A stretch of 64,000 nt of DNA, from assembly GCF_017696075.1 (NCBI RefSeq), contig NZ_JAAORI010000005.1, forward strand, positions 1-64,000, in the 5' to 3' direction. Numbering within the stretch: the stretch's first letter is position 1; the number at the start of each line of letters is the position of its first letter. This DNA is from Prochlorococcus marinus XMU1411 (lineage in GTDB: Bacteria; Cyanobacteriota; Cyanobacteriia; PCC-6307; Cyanobiaceae). Shown here piece by piece: positions 45,328 through 56,138 of this stretch. Position numbers and translations under genes: made by a program. The notes under the pieces were generated by a model. The model ran no database searches, was not told where the DNA came from, and saw only the letters and a list, made by a program, of their open reading frames with translations.

Positions 45328-45559
45328 CCAAAAAACCTGAGATTATGTGAGATTTAATATTTACCTTAAATTTACTCAATATTTAGTTGTTTAACTCCTA
45401 TTTTAGTTAAATTCAAACATTAAATGCGGATTTTTTTTTAAAAATCAATTTAACAAAACTAAAAATCTCGTTTAATAGTAATAAACTATTAATTTAAGAA
45501 AGTCAGAACTAAAAATTAGGCAAAATTTCCAGTAATTCCTAATACTAGCAGCTATAACG
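45328..45559. promoter_or_regulatory. upstream region of rpoB
   Basis: 232 AT-rich bases between the tatD stop and the rpoB start, both genes on the minus strand. It holds an 11-base A/T tract (near 45430-45443) and several TAN3T hexamers, but I cannot single out one promoter or a terminator for tatD. No open frame or RNA gene was seen. Confidence 0.35.
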
Positions 45560-46354
45560 TCAACTTATCAAGTCAAATTTAAACAAATCTTCAGCATTCT
45601 TGGATGACTCCTTAGCAATTGTGCTTAGATCTGTAGATCTTAAATCTGCTATAAAATTTGCAACACTTTCAACAAATGCAGGTTCATTTCGTTTACCTCT
45701 AAAGGGCACTGGAGCCAAGAAGGGTGAATCAGTTTCAATTAGATACTTATCATTTGGAACTATTTTGGCACACTCGTGTATTTCATGTGCTTTTGGGAAA
45801 GTTACTATTCCACTAAAACTAATATAAAAACCAAGATCCAAGAATTTATTCATTTCTTTTGGGGTCCCTGTCCAACAATGAAGTACACCTTGAGGACATT
45901 TTCCTTTTATAGAGAGATCATTACATATCTCGATCATTTCATTTGCAGCATCTCTGCAATGGATGATTACAGGCAATTCGAGTTCATAAGCCAACTCCAT
46001 TTGTGGCAAAAGAGCATCAATTTGCTGAGTTTTATTTTCGCTTTTAAAAAAATCTAAGCCTAATTCTCCAATTGCTACAACTCTTTTATCTTCTTGAGCT
46101 GATCTTTTTAAATGAACTATGGAACTTGGTTCCCATTTTTTTGCTTCAAGTGGATGCAAACCAACTGAATAGTAAATTTCATTATATTGGTGTGATATTT
46201 TTTTTAACTTAGGAATTTCTGTTAATTCACAACAAGCATGAACTAATTTTTTTACACCTCTTGAACGCAATCTTAAAACAACATCGTCAATATCTTTTTT
46301 AAAATTTTCAAATATTAAATGACAGTGGGAGTCTATGAGTTCAATATCGCTCAT
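45560..46354 (-). CDS. tatD: TatD family metal-dependent deoxyribonuclease
   Basis: 264 aa TIM-barrel hydrolase. Metal ligands visible include His10 and His12 (DSHCH), the Glu of GELGLDF, His of VIHCRDA, His of VLHCWTG, and the Asp of LIETDSPFL. TatD enzymes are 3'-5' exonucleases involved in DNA repair and fragmentation. It follows rpsT after 17 bases and precedes rpoB, an arrangement common in picocyanobacteria. Confidence 0.93.
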   Translation of the reverse strand: MSDIELIDSHCHLIFENFKKDIDDVVLRLRSRGVKKLVHACCELTEIPKLKKISHQYNEIYYSVGLHPLEAKKWEPSSIVHLKRSAQEDKRVVAIGELGLDFFKSENKTQQIDALLPQMELAYELELPVIIHCRDAANEMIEICNDLSIKGKCPQGVLHCWTGTPKEMNKFLDLGFYISFSGIVTFPKAHEIHECAKIVPNDKYLIETDSPFLAPVPFRGKRNEPAFVESVANFIADLRSTDLSTIAKESSKNAEDLFKFDLIS

Positions 46355-46371
46355 AATTATGATCTGCCTTT

Positions 46372-46665
46372 TTATTTTGTGGTAAGGGTTGTTTTTACAA
46401 AATTATTGATTTTTGATTTTTTATTAGCTCCATTATTCTTGTGAAGAACATTTTTCTTAACTGCTTTATCGATTAAGCTAAAAGTCTTATTAAGACTTGT
46501 TTTAACTAAATTTTTATTATCTTCATTAGGGTCTTTTTTATAGATTTCGCAATTCTCTAAAGTTTTTTTGGTAAAGGTTCTTACTACAGATTTATATGAC
46601 TTATTAATTAAACGATTTCTTTCTGAAATTAGTATTCTCTTTTTTGCTGATTTGTTATTAGCCAC
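46372..46665 (-). CDS. rpsT: 30S ribosomal protein S20
   Basis: 97 aa, highly basic and helical, binding the 5' domain of 16S rRNA. It starts with the family's ANNKSAKKRILISERNRL after a GTG start codon at 46665-46663, the same stretch also giving AGAGG-like purines upstream. First gene of the minus-strand run leading into tatD and the rpo operon. Confidence 0.95.
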   Translation of the reverse strand: MANNKSAKKRILISERNRLINKSYKSVVRTFTKKTLENCEIYKKDPNEDNKNLVKTSLNKTFSLIDKAVKKNVLHKNNGANKKSKINNFVKTTLTTK

Positions 46666-46785
46666 AGAGGGTATATTAGTAGAAGGTTTCTATCATAACA
46701 AATAGATTGACTACTAATCAATCATATATAATTTATAAAAACATTAAATCGGATTTCGAAACTTTTAATTTGAAAAATTAAGAAT

Positions 46786-48072
46786 ATGAAGATCATAAAT
46801 AATAAAAAAGAAGCTATCCAAGAATTAAAAAGGATTTCTTCTCGAACTAATTCAGAGAACAATAATAAGATAAATGCAATTGTCGAAGGAATTCTTCAAG
46901 AGGTAAAAAATGATGGAGATATTGCAGTTGAAAAATTTACCAAAAAATTTGATGGTTTTAACCCTAACCCTATGCAAGTGAGTGCGGAAGAATTGCAAGA
47001 TGCATGGGATGTAATTGATAGTAATTTAAAACGTTCACTTGAGATAGCCTATAAAAGAATTAAAGAATTCCATGAAAAAGAAATTCCATCATCTTTCACA
47101 ATTAAAGGTAAACATGGTGATATAGTCCAAAGGAGATGGAGCGCAGTAAAAAATGCAGGTATTTATATCCCTGGAGGGAGAGCTGCTTATCCCAGTACTG
47201 TATTAATGAATGCAATACCTGCAAAAGTAGCTGGAGTAAAAGAAATTATAATGGTATCTCCTGGTAACAAAGAGGGGAAAATAAACAAAACTGTTTTAGC
47301 TGCAGCCTACTTATCAGGAATAAATAAAGTTTTTAGAATTGGAGGAGCTCAAGCTATTGGGGCTTTAGCATTTGGCACAAATCAAATTAATAAAGTTGAT
47401 GTTATCACTGGTCCAGGAAATATCTATGTAACAACTGCTAAAAAACTAATTTATGGCTCTACAGGAATAGATTCTTTAGCTGGTCCAAGTGAAATATTAA
47501 TCATTGCGGATGAAACAGCTCAAGACACTCACATAGCATCTGATCTACTAGCACAAGCAGAACATGATCCCTTGGCTTCTTCAATACTACTAACTACATC
47601 AAAAAAGCAGGCAAAAGGAGTTCTAGAGGAACTTTATAAAAAAATAGATGATCATCCAAGAAAAGAAATTTGCTTGCAATCAATAAAAAATTGGGGATTA
47701 ATTGTTATTTGTGAGAATTATGAATCATGTATTGAATTAAGCAATAACTTTGCTCCAGAACACTTAGAAATTATAACTATAGATTCGAAAAAAATTCTTG
47801 AAGGCATAGAGAATGCAGGAGCAATATTTCTGGGGAAATGGACTCCTGAAGCTGTTGGAGATTATCTTGCAGGACCAAATCATACTTTACCTACATCAGG
47901 AAATTCAAGATTTAGTGGTTCTCTAGGAGTAGAGACTTTTATGAAAAATACTTCCATTATAGAATTTAATAAAGAAAGTTTAAAAGTTAACAGTATTGAT
48001 ATTATTAATCTTGCTAAAAGTGAGGGTTTACATAGTCACGCTAACTCTGTACAAATAAGATTTGAGGACTAA
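46786..48072 (+). CDS. hisD: histidinol dehydrogenase
   Basis: Zinc enzyme for the last two oxidations of histidine synthesis. 428 aa. Signatures are [25 protein letters not shown] near 125, [11 protein letters not shown] near 230, QAEHDP near 258 (zinc and base residues) and APEHLEI near 325. Its TAA interlocks with the TAG of the convergent rpiA in CTAA (48069-48072). Confidence 0.96.
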   Translation: MKIINNKKEAIQELKRISSRTNSENNNKINAIVEGILQEVKNDGDIAVEKFTKKFDGFNPNPMQVSAEELQDAWDVIDSNLKRSLEIAYKRIKEFHEKEIPSSFTIKGKHGDIVQRRWSAVKNAGIYIPGGRAAYPSTVLMNAIPAKVAGVKEIIMVSPGNKEGKINKTVLAAAYLSGINKVFRIGGAQAIGALAFGTNQINKVDVITGPGNIYVTTAKKLIYGSTGIDSLAGPSEILIIADETAQDTHIASDLLAQAEHDPLASSILLTTSKKQAKGVLEELYKKIDDHPRKEICLQSIKNWGLIVICENYESCIELSNNFAPEHLEIITIDSKKILEGIENAGAIFLGKWTPEAVGDYLAGPNHTLPTSGNSRFSGSLGVETFMKNTSIIEFNKESLKVNSIDIINLAKSEGLHSHANSVQIRFED

Positions 48073-48782
48073 CCAATTTTTGAGGGCGAGTAAACAATAG
48101 GCATGCCTTCTTCAAGCTTACCAACCAATACTTTATCTGTTAGATCAACGAATAATCCGTTTTCTAATACTCCTGGAATATTATTAATGTTCATTTCAAT
48201 CTCTTTTGGATTCTTAATACCATCATTAAACAAAACATCTAATATTAGGTTGCCCTGGTCAGTAACAACTGGGCCAGCTTTTTTAGTAGCCATTCTTAAA
48301 GTAGATCTGCCATTCATTTTTGAAATCACATCCTGAACTTGCTTCCAAGCATTTGGAAGGACCTCTACAGGTAAAGGGAAAGATTGATTTAAGTTCTGTA
48401 CGAGTTTAGTTTCATCAACAACAATCATTAATTGATCAGCTTTAGATGCTACTAACTTTTCTCTGACATGACATGCTCCTCCTCCTTTTATCAATTGAAA
48501 ACGCTGATCTACTTCATCTGCTCCATCAATAGCTAAATCGATTTGAGAAACAGAAGCTAAATCAATTAGAGGGATATCAAGTTCGAGTGCTAAAACTTCT
48601 GATTGAAAAGAAGTTGCGACACCTTTTATGTTTTGCAGTTTTCCAGAACGAATTTCATTAGCGAGGCTTCTTATCATAAGTGCGGCTGTAGATCCAGAAC
48701 CTAATCCTAGAATCATGTCACTCTTTACTTCTTTAATTGCTGCATCAGCAACTATTTGTTTCATTCGGGTTTGTGAATCCAA
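48069..48782 (-). CDS. rpiA: ribose-5-phosphate isomerase A
   Basis: Interconverts ribose-5-phosphate and ribulose-5-phosphate in the Calvin cycle and pentose phosphate pathway. 237 aa. Conserved [13 protein letters not shown] near 26, DGADEVD near 90 and [14 protein letters not shown] near 100 (catalytic Asp, Lys and Glu) are all present. Cytosolic. Confidence 0.96.
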   Translation of the reverse strand: MDSQTRMKQIVADAAIKEVKSDMILGLGSGSTAALMIRSLANEIRSGKLQNIKGVATSFQSEVLALELDIPLIDLASVSQIDLAIDGADEVDQRFQLIKGGGACHVREKLVASKADQLMIVVDETKLVQNLNQSFPLPVEVLPNAWKQVQDVISKMNGRSTLRMATKKAGPVVTDQGNLILDVLFNDGIKNPKEIEMNINNIPGVLENGLFVDLTDKVLVGKLEEGMPIVYSPSKIG

Positions 48783-48827
48783 AATTTTTCTTCTAAATGT
48801 ATAGATTATTAAATTTCAATGAGGGAT

Positions 48828-50024
<1,197 letters not shown>

Positions 50025-50113
50025 TTACATCCATAAAATACAAACTTTTAAATTTTGTATAGAAAAAATTTTTTATTATGTAAATATTATTTTAAGTAAA
50101 TAATGAAATTAAT

Positions 50114-50581
50114 TTGAATAAAGAAAAAAAAAATAAACTAGAAACTTTACTCAAAAAAGTTGCCAATACATTGAATTTCGAAATCTGTAATTTAAATGTA
50201 CAAACAAATCAAAATCCAATTCTTATAAAAATCATTATTAAAAAGACTAATGGTGGTGATATTTCACTTGATGATTGTGTGCTATTTAATACCCCAGCAT
50301 CGGAAGAAATAGAAAATTCAAATCTTTTAAATTGTTCATATGTCTTAGAAATTAGTAGTCAAGGGGTCAGTGATGAATTAACCTCAGAAAGAGACTTCAA
50401 AACTTTTAAGGGTTTTCCAGTTAATGTTGAGTTAAACCAGAAAGATTCTAAAATAAAATTTCTGAATGGTTTACTCTATGAAAAGTCTAAAGATTATTTA
50501 GCCATTAACATTAAAGGTAAGATTAAAAAAATACCTTTTAATGAAGTATTAAAAATTAGTCTTTGTAAACTAGAAGATTAA
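50114..50581 (+). CDS. rimP: ribosome maturation factor RimP
   Basis: 155 aa; binds the 30S subunit during assembly of the S12/S5 region. Two domains are expected, with the [20 protein letters not shown] linker motif near residue 90 typical. The only in-frame start near the family N-terminus is a TTG at 50114, with no Shine-Dalgarno. First gene of the rimP-nusA-ylxR-infB operon. Confidence 0.88.
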   Translation: MNKEKKNKLETLLKKVANTLNFEICNLNVQTNQNPILIKIIIKKTNGGDISLDDCVLFNTPASEEIENSNLLNCSYVLEISSQGVSDELTSERDFKTFKGFPVNVELNQKDSKIKFLNGLLYEKSKDYLAINIKGKIKKIPFNEVLKISLCKLED

Positions 50582-50618
50582 TTATTTATCAACCATTATT
50601 CAATTTTCCCCATCATAG

Positions 50619-52022
50619 ATGGCATTAGTTATTCTCCCAGGTTTAAACAATCTTATTGAAGATATTAGTGAGGAAAAAAAATTACCTCCTAATATCGTCG
50701 AAGTAGCCTTACGCGAAGCTTTATTAAAAGGTTACGAAAAATATAGAAAAACTTTTTTCATTGGAAGTAACGAAGATCCATTTGATGAAGAATATTTTAA
50801 TAATTTTGATGTTGGACTTGATCTAGATGAAGAGGGTTATAGGATCCTATCGAGTAAAATAATTGTTGACGAAGTTGAGAGCGAAGATCATCAAATATCT
50901 CTAGTAGAAGTTAAACAAGTAGCTGATGATGCTCAAATAGGAGACACTGTCGTTCTAGACGTTACTCCAGAAAAAGAGGATTTTGGACGAATGGCTGCTT
51001 CAACAACAAAGCAAGTTTTAGCGCAAAAATTAAGGGATCAACAAAGGAAAATGATCCAAGAAGAATTCGCAGATTTGGAAGATCCTGTTTTAACTGCAAG
51101 AGTTATAAGATTTGAAAGACAATCAGTAATTATGGGAGTTAGTTCGGGCATTGGCAGACCTGAAGTAGAGGCCGAACTTCCCAAAAGAGATCAGTTACCA
51201 AATGACAATTACAGAGCAAATGCAACTTTCAAAGTATTTTTGAAAGAAGTTAGCGAAATAGCCAGAAAAGGTCCACAACTTTTTGTAAGCAGAGCAAATG
51301 CTGGTTTAGTGGTCTATTTATTCGAGAATGAAGTTCCAGAAATACAAGAAGGTACAGTAAAAATTGTTGCTGTTTCCAGAGAAGCAAACCCTCCTTCAAG
51401 AGCAGTTGGGCCAAGAACAAAAGTAGCTGTTGATAGTGAAGAACAAGAAGTAGATCCTGTAGGTGCCTGTATTGGAGCTAGAGGAGCAAGAATTCAACAA
51501 GTAGTTAATGAATTAAGAGGAGAAAAAATTGATGTTATCAAATGGTCATCTGATCCAATCCAATATATTTTAAACTCTTTAAGTCCTGCCAAAGTTGATC
51601 AAGTAAGACTCGTTGACCCAGAAGGGCAACATGCACACGTACTTGTCCCACCAGATCAATTGAGCCTCGCAATTGGTAGAGAAGGTCAAAATGTAAGACT
51701 TGCTGCAAAATTAACTGGTTGGAAGATTGATGTTAAGAACTCACATGAATACGATCAGGAAGCAGAAGATGCTGCAGTCTCTGAATTAATAGTTCAAAGA
51801 GAAGATGAAGAGAATCTCCAGAGAGAAGCTGAGCTAAGACTAGAAGCAGAACAAGCTGAACGTGCTGCAGAAGATGCAAGATTAAGAGAGCTTTATCCCC
51901 TTCCTGAAGATGATCAAGAATATGGAGAAGAACAATACGAAGGAGAAGCCTTCTCAGATAATGATCAATTAGAAACTTTGCAAGATAGTGAAATATCTAC
52001 CAAAGAGGAGAGAAAACGGTGA
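50619..52022 (+). CDS. nusA: transcription termination/antitermination factor NusA
   Basis: 467 aa. N-terminal RNAP-binding domain (1-125), S1 domain (about 135-205), and KH1/KH2 domains (about 215-350) with GACIGARGARIQ and AIGREGQNVRLAAKLTGW. It lacks the acidic AR repeats of E. coli NusA and instead ends in a highly acidic, Gln/Glu-rich tail (about 385-467), as in other cyanobacteria. The stop overlaps the ylxR start (GTGA). Confidence 0.95.
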   Translation: MALVILPGLNNLIEDISEEKKLPPNIVEVALREALLKGYEKYRKTFFIGSNEDPFDEEYFNNFDVGLDLDEEGYRILSSKIIVDEVESEDHQISLVEVKQVADDAQIGDTVVLDVTPEKEDFGRMAASTTKQVLAQKLRDQQRKMIQEEFADLEDPVLTARVIRFERQSVIMGVSSGIGRPEVEAELPKRDQLPNDNYRANATFKVFLKEVSEIARKGPQLFVSRANAGLVVYLFENEVPEIQEGTVKIVAVSREANPPSRAVGPRTKVAVDSEEQEVDPVGACIGARGARIQQVVNELRGEKIDVIKWSSDPIQYILNSLSPAKVDQVRLVDPEGQHAHVLVPPDQLSLAIGREGQNVRLAAKLTGWKIDVKNSHEYDQEAEDAAVSELIVQREDEENLQREAELRLEAEQAERAAEDARLRELYPLPEDDQEYGEEQYEGEAFSDNDQLETLQDSEISTKEERKR

Positions 52023-52300
52023 TATTTAAAAAACCTGTTATGCGTATATGCATTTCATGTAGAGAAACATATGACAGAAAAGATCTATTAAAGATTACTA
52101 AAGATCATAAACAAGGCATCATGTTTCAAAAGGGAATGGGCCGATCAGCATACATTTGTAAGTCAAAAAAATGTTACTCAGATTCCAAGATCAAAAAAAA
52201 GCTTCAAAAATCATTAAAAACATTTCTAGAACCTGAATTTATTGATATTTTTGAAAAAGAAATTACAAGCTTCAATGACTATTCCAATAAGGGAATATAA
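52019..52300 (+). CDS. ylxR: YlxR (DUF448) family RNA-binding protein
   Basis: 93 aa, basic. It has the family pattern RICISCRETYDRKDLLKI then GRSAYICKSKKCY, a small fold with an exposed RNA-binding surface; homologues have been described as RNase P-associated or as a nucleoid-associated regulator. GTG start at 52019, overlapping the nusA TGA by 4 bases. The L7Ae-like gene sometimes found after it is absent; infB follows after 46 bases. Confidence 0.88.
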   Translation: MIFKKPVMRICISCRETYDRKDLLKITKDHKQGIMFQKGMGRSAYICKSKKCYSDSKIKKKLQKSLKTFLEPEFIDIFEKEITSFNDYSNKGI

Positions 52301-52346
52301 TTAAACTAATTCCTCTTTAATTTTCAAAGAGTACAAATCAGATTAA

Positions 52347-55300
52347 ATGACATTCAGCGATAAAATCAGAATTTACGAACTTTCCAGAGACTTAAATCTG
52401 GAAAATAAAGATATATTGGATGCCGCTCAAAAACTTTCAATTTCAGTAAAAAGCCATAGTAGTTCTATTAGTTCAGAAGATGCAAAAAAAATAACAAATC
52501 TCATTAAAAACAAGAATTCAGATAAAAAAATACTTTCCATTAATAAACCTTTAATTAAAAAAGATAATTACAAACAAAACAAAGAAGATAAATCTTCTGT
52601 TCCATCTTTTTTAGAAGAGAAGCCTCTAAATGCTAATTCGAACAAAAAGCCTTTATTAATAAAACCTCTTAGTAAGCCTGAGAGTCTAAAAATAACTTCA
52701 AATCAACCTAAAAATCCTAGTAAACCTATTATTATTGGTAGTCCTCAATCTCAATCAAACTTTCAAAATCAAAATACTAAGAGTAAACCTTCACAAACTT
52801 CCAGTGATGATAAAACAACTTTCCGAAATAATGCAACCCCACCCATTAAAAGTCCAACAAAACCCCCAATTCAATTAATTGCAAAGCCTACAAATATAAG
52901 TAATAATTTTAAATCTGATAAGCCTTCAAAGAACATCCACAATTCAGGGGGGCAAGGGCAAATATCTAACAAACCTAATCAAGGTTCGAACCAACCTAAA
53001 ACAAAAAATTTTAACAAAAAAATTAATACCCCTGAACTCGTAGGAGCACCAATTAGAAGAAACGATACTAATAAACAAAACAACAATAAGCAAAATATTT
53101 CTTTTAAACAATCTTTTCCTAATAGAACTGGCATGCCAAATAGGCCTGGATTGAGAAACAAACCATCAGATCAGGGAAAACCTGGCTCATTTAATAGACA
53201 AATTAATCCTAATAGAGCTGGTGCTCCAAATAGAACTGGCATGCCAAATAGGCCTGGATTGAGAAATAAACCATCAGATCAGGGAAAACCTGGCTCATTT
53301 AATAGACAAATTCATTCTAATAGAGCTGGTGCTCCAAATAGATCTGGTGCTCCAAATAGAGCTGGCGCTCCAAATAGAACTGGCGCTCCAAATAGACCTG
53401 GGTCTAATTTCAATGGTCAAAATTCACCTGGGATTAGAAAGCCAGTATCACCTAATGAACTTTTACAACTTCAAAAAACTAATAAATCTGAGAAAGACAA
53501 GCTTGGCATAAAAACAGAAAAACAAAATATTGAGTCACCTAGACAGAAGGCAAAAGCTCCTAATAATCGTCCAAACTCTGCCCCTAGTTCTAAAAAGCCA
53601 CCTCATAAAACATTTTCAAATACTTCAAGAAAACCAGGAAAGACTGATTGGGACGACAGTGCAAAACTAGAAGCATTAAGAAATAAAAACCCCCAAAAAC
53701 AAAGACAGAAAGTTCATATTATTGGCGAGAATGATGATTCATTAACATCTGAAACCAGTGGATATTCAGGTGAGAAGATTTCAATATTATCAGCTAGTTT
53801 GGCGCGTCCAAAGAAAGAAAAGTCTGAAGAATCTAAATCTCAGAAATCTACAAAACAATTTAAGAAGAAGAAAAAAGAGACAACAAGGCAAAGGCAAAAA
53901 AGAAGAGCAATGGAATTAAAGGCTGCTAAAGAGGCTAAACAAGTAAGGCCTGAAATGATAATAGTTCCTGAAGATAATTTAACTGTTCAAGAATTAGCTG
54001 ATAAATTAAGTCTTGAAAGTTCTGAAATAATCAAATCTCTTTTCTTCAAAGGAATAACGGCTACGGTAACTCAATCACTTGATTTAGCGACTATCGAAAC
54101 AGTTGCCGAAGAGTTTGGGGTACCTGTTTTGCAAGATGATATCCAAGAAGCTGCTGAGAAAACAGTAGATATGATTGCATCTGATGATATTGATAGCTTA
54201 ATAAAAAGGCCACCTGTTATTACAGTAATGGGCCATGTTGATCATGGCAAAACAAGTCTTCTAGATTCCATCAGAGAATCAAGAGTAGCTTCGGGAGAAG
54301 CAGGGGGAATCACTCAACATATAGGCGCTTATCAAGTTGAATTTAAACATGAATCTAAAAAGAAAAAATTGACTTTTCTTGATACTCCTGGTCATGAAGC
54401 CTTTACAGCAATGAGAGCAAGGGGTACAAAAGTTACTGATGTAGCTGTACTTGTAGTAGCCGCTGATGATGGTTGTAGACCTCAAACAATTGAGGCAATA
54501 AGTCATGCAAGAGCCGCAAAAGTACCAATAGTTGTTGCAATAAATAAAATTGATAAAGAAGGGGCATCTCCTGAAAGAGTCAAGCAGGAACTATCAGAAA
54601 AAGATTTAATAGCTGAAGATTGGGGAGGAGATACTGTAATGGTTCCAGTAAGTGCAATAAAAAAACAAAATATTGATAAATTGCTCGAAATGATTCTATT
54701 AGTATCAGAAGTTGAAGACTTACAAGCTAACCCTGACAGATCAGCAAAAGGTACTGTAATTGAAGCTCACCTAGATAAGGCTAAAGGGCCTGTAGCTACC
54801 TTGTTAGTACAAAATGGAACTTTAAAATCTGGGGATGTTTTAGCTGCAGGTTCGGTCCTTGGTAAAATAAGAGCAATGGTTGATGAGCATGGTACTAGAA
54901 TCAAACAAGCAGGTCCTTCATTCCCTGTCGAAGCATTAGGATTTAGTGAAGTACCTACAGCAGGCGATGAATTTGAAGTTTACCCTGATGAAAAAACTGC
55001 TAGATCTATAGTCGGAGAGAGAGCTACAGATGCTAGAGCTACAAAATTAGCTCAGCAAATGGCGTCTAGAAGAGTTAGCTTGTCATCCTTATCCACTCAA
55101 GCAAATGATGGAGAATTAAAAGAGTTAAACTTAATTCTTAAAGCAGATGTTCAAGGTAGTGTTGAAGCGATATTGGGCTCACTAGAACAATTACCAAAAA
55201 ATGAAGTTCAAGTAAGAGTTTTACTTTCTGCTCCAGGAGAAATAACTGAGACAGATATAGATCTAGCCGCTGCATCAGGATCAGTAATTATTGGGTTTAA

Positions 55301-55733
55301 TACCTCATTGGCATCTGGAGCAAAAAGAGCAGCAGATGCTAATGATGTTGACATTAGAGAATATGATGTAATTTATAAACTCTTAGAAGATATTCAGTTA
55401 GCCATGGAAGGTCTACTCGAACCTGATCTTGTCGAAGAATCCTTAGGTAAAGCTGAAGTTCGGGCAACTTTCGCAGTTGGGAAAGGAGCTATCGCAGGAT
55501 GTTATATACAAACTGGTAAATTACAACGTAATTGTTCTCTTAGAGTTGTTAGATCAGATAAAGTAGTTTTTGAGGGCAATTTAGACTCCCTAAAAAGGTC
55601 TAAAGATGATGTAAAAGAGGTAAATACTGGATTTGAATGTGGAGTAGGTTGCGATAAATTTTCTTCTTGGATAGAAGGAGACATAATAGAAGCTTTCAAA
55701 TTTGTCACTAAAAAGAGAACATTAAGTCAATAA
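52347..55733 (+). CDS. infB: translation initiation factor IF-2
   Basis: Delivers initiator tRNA to the 30S subunit. 1128 aa. The IF2_N fold is near 1-50 and again near 540-600. Between them is a long, Lys/Asn/Pro/Ser-rich disordered region (about 55-530). The G domain starts at 629 with GHVDHGKT (629-636), followed by DTPGHEA and NKID, then domains II, III and the tRNA-binding IV. The disordered region contains a near-perfect 36-aa duplication (residues 259-294 and 295-330) and then NRxGAP hexapeptides, reflecting DNA tandem repeats. Confidence 0.97.
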   Translation: MTFSDKIRIYELSRDLNLENKDILDAAQKLSISVKSHSSSISSEDAKKITNLIKNKNSDKKILSINKPLIKKDNYKQNKEDKSSVPSFLEEKPLNANSNKKPLLIKPLSKPESLKITSNQPKNPSKPIIIGSPQSQSNFQNQNTKSKPSQTSSDDKTTFRNNATPPIKSPTKPPIQLIAKPTNISNNFKSDKPSKNIHNSGGQGQISNKPNQGSNQPKTKNFNKKINTPELVGAPIRRNDTNKQNNNKQNISFKQSFPNRTGMPNRPGLRNKPSDQGKPGSFNRQINPNRAGAPNRTGMPNRPGLRNKPSDQGKPGSFNRQIHSNRAGAPNRSGAPNRAGAPNRTGAPNRPGSNFNGQNSPGIRKPVSPNELLQLQKTNKSEKDKLGIKTEKQNIESPRQKAKAPNNRPNSAPSSKKPPHKTFSNTSRKPGKTDWDDSAKLEALRNKNPQKQRQKVHIIGENDDSLTSETSGYSGEKISILSASLARPKKEKSEESKSQKSTKQFKKKKKETTRQRQKRRAMELKAAKEAKQVRPEMIIVPEDNLTVQELADKLSLESSEIIKSLFFKGITATVTQSLDLATIETVAEEFGVPVLQDDIQEAAEKTVDMIASDDIDSLIKRPPVITVMGHVDHGKTSLLDSIRESRVASGEAGGITQHIGAYQVEFKHESKKKKLTFLDTPGHEAFTAMRARGTKVTDVAVLVVAADDGCRPQTIEAISHARAAKVPIVVAINKIDKEGASPERVKQELSEKDLIAEDWGGDTVMVPVSAIKKQNIDKLLEMILLVSEVEDLQANPDRSAKGTVIEAHLDKAKGPVATLLVQNGTLKSGDVLAAGSVLGKIRAMVDEHGTRIKQAGPSFPVEALGFSEVPTAGDEFEVYPDEKTARSIVGERATDARATKLAQQMASRRVSLSSLSTQANDGELKELNLILKADVQGSVEAILGSLEQLPKNEVQVRVLLSAPGEITETDIDLAAASGSVIIGFNTSLASGAKRAADANDVDIREYDVIYKLLEDIQLAMEGLLEPDLVEESLGKAEVRATFAVGKGAIAGCYIQTGKLQRNCSLRVVRSDKVVFEGNLDSLKRSKDDVKEVNTGFECGVGCDKFSSWIEGDIIEAFKFVTKKRTLSQ
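53121..53390 (+). repeat. in-frame tandem repeats inside infB
   Basis: Two 108-bp units (53121-53228 and 53229-53336) differ at only a few bases (for example AGAAACAAA versus AGAAATAAA). They are followed by three 18-bp units starting AATAGA (53337, 53355 and 53373), each encoding NRxGAP, and a partial fourth. All periods are multiples of three, so copy-number change keeps the frame. Confidence 0.92.
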
Positions 55734-55749
55734 CTAAATATAAAGCCTG

Positions 55750-55998
55750 TTAATCTTTATCCCTATCGAAAAATAATAAAGTAGGGAATATTACACAAGC
55801 ACCTATTTGTATAAGAAGGTTATTTTCCTGTAATTCACCTCCACTTGCAAATTTGGAAAGCATTATTAGAAGACCCAAAAATGCGGAACCACTAAAAGCT
55901 ATCCACAAAACTCTCCTTAATCCTTTAAAAGGGGTCTGAGTTTCCTTAAGCAATCTCTTTTTTAATTCAGGATCTATTTTTGACATAAATTTTTTCAA
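55750..55998 (-). CDS. DUF3493 family membrane protein
   Basis: 82 aa, conserved in cyanobacteria and plastid-bearing eukaryotes. A basic amphipathic N-terminus (IDPELKKRLLKETQTPFKGLRRVLW) is followed by two hydrophobic helices (about 31-50 and 60-77) and a short DRDKD tail. The fold is like the small LPA-type thylakoid proteins; no function is established that I can name. An ATG at residue 5 (55986) is an alternative start. Confidence 0.78.
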   Translation of the reverse strand: MKKFMSKIDPELKKRLLKETQTPFKGLRRVLWIAFSGSAFLGLLIMLSKFASGGELQENNLLIQIGACVIFPTLLFFDRDKD

Positions 55999-56041
55999 TA
56001 ATAAAATTAAGTCTATATGAAAATCTTAATAATTTAACTTT

Positions 56042-56113
56042 GCCGATATAGCTCAGCGGTAGAGCAACTGTCTCGTAAACAGTAGGTCATTGGTTCAATT
56101 CCAATTATCGGCA
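56042..56113 (+). tRNA. trnT: tRNA-Thr, anticodon CGT
   Basis: 72 bases that fold into a full cloverleaf. The acceptor stem pairs GCCGATA (56042-56048) with TATCGGC (56106-56112), discriminator A. The anticodon stem ACTGT/ACAGT holds the loop CTCGTAA with anticodon CGT (reads ACG). The T arm is ATTGG-TTCAATT-CCAAT. CCA is not encoded. ACG is rare in such an AT-rich genome. Glycosyltransferase genes start 26 bases downstream. Confidence 0.96.
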
Positions 56114-56138
56114 TTTCAAAAGCAAATTAAAAACAACA

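Noticed and set aside
53121-53390. CRISPR-like array of short repeats
   Set aside because: The repeats are in frame inside infB, the units are contiguous without unique spacers, and no cas genes are near.
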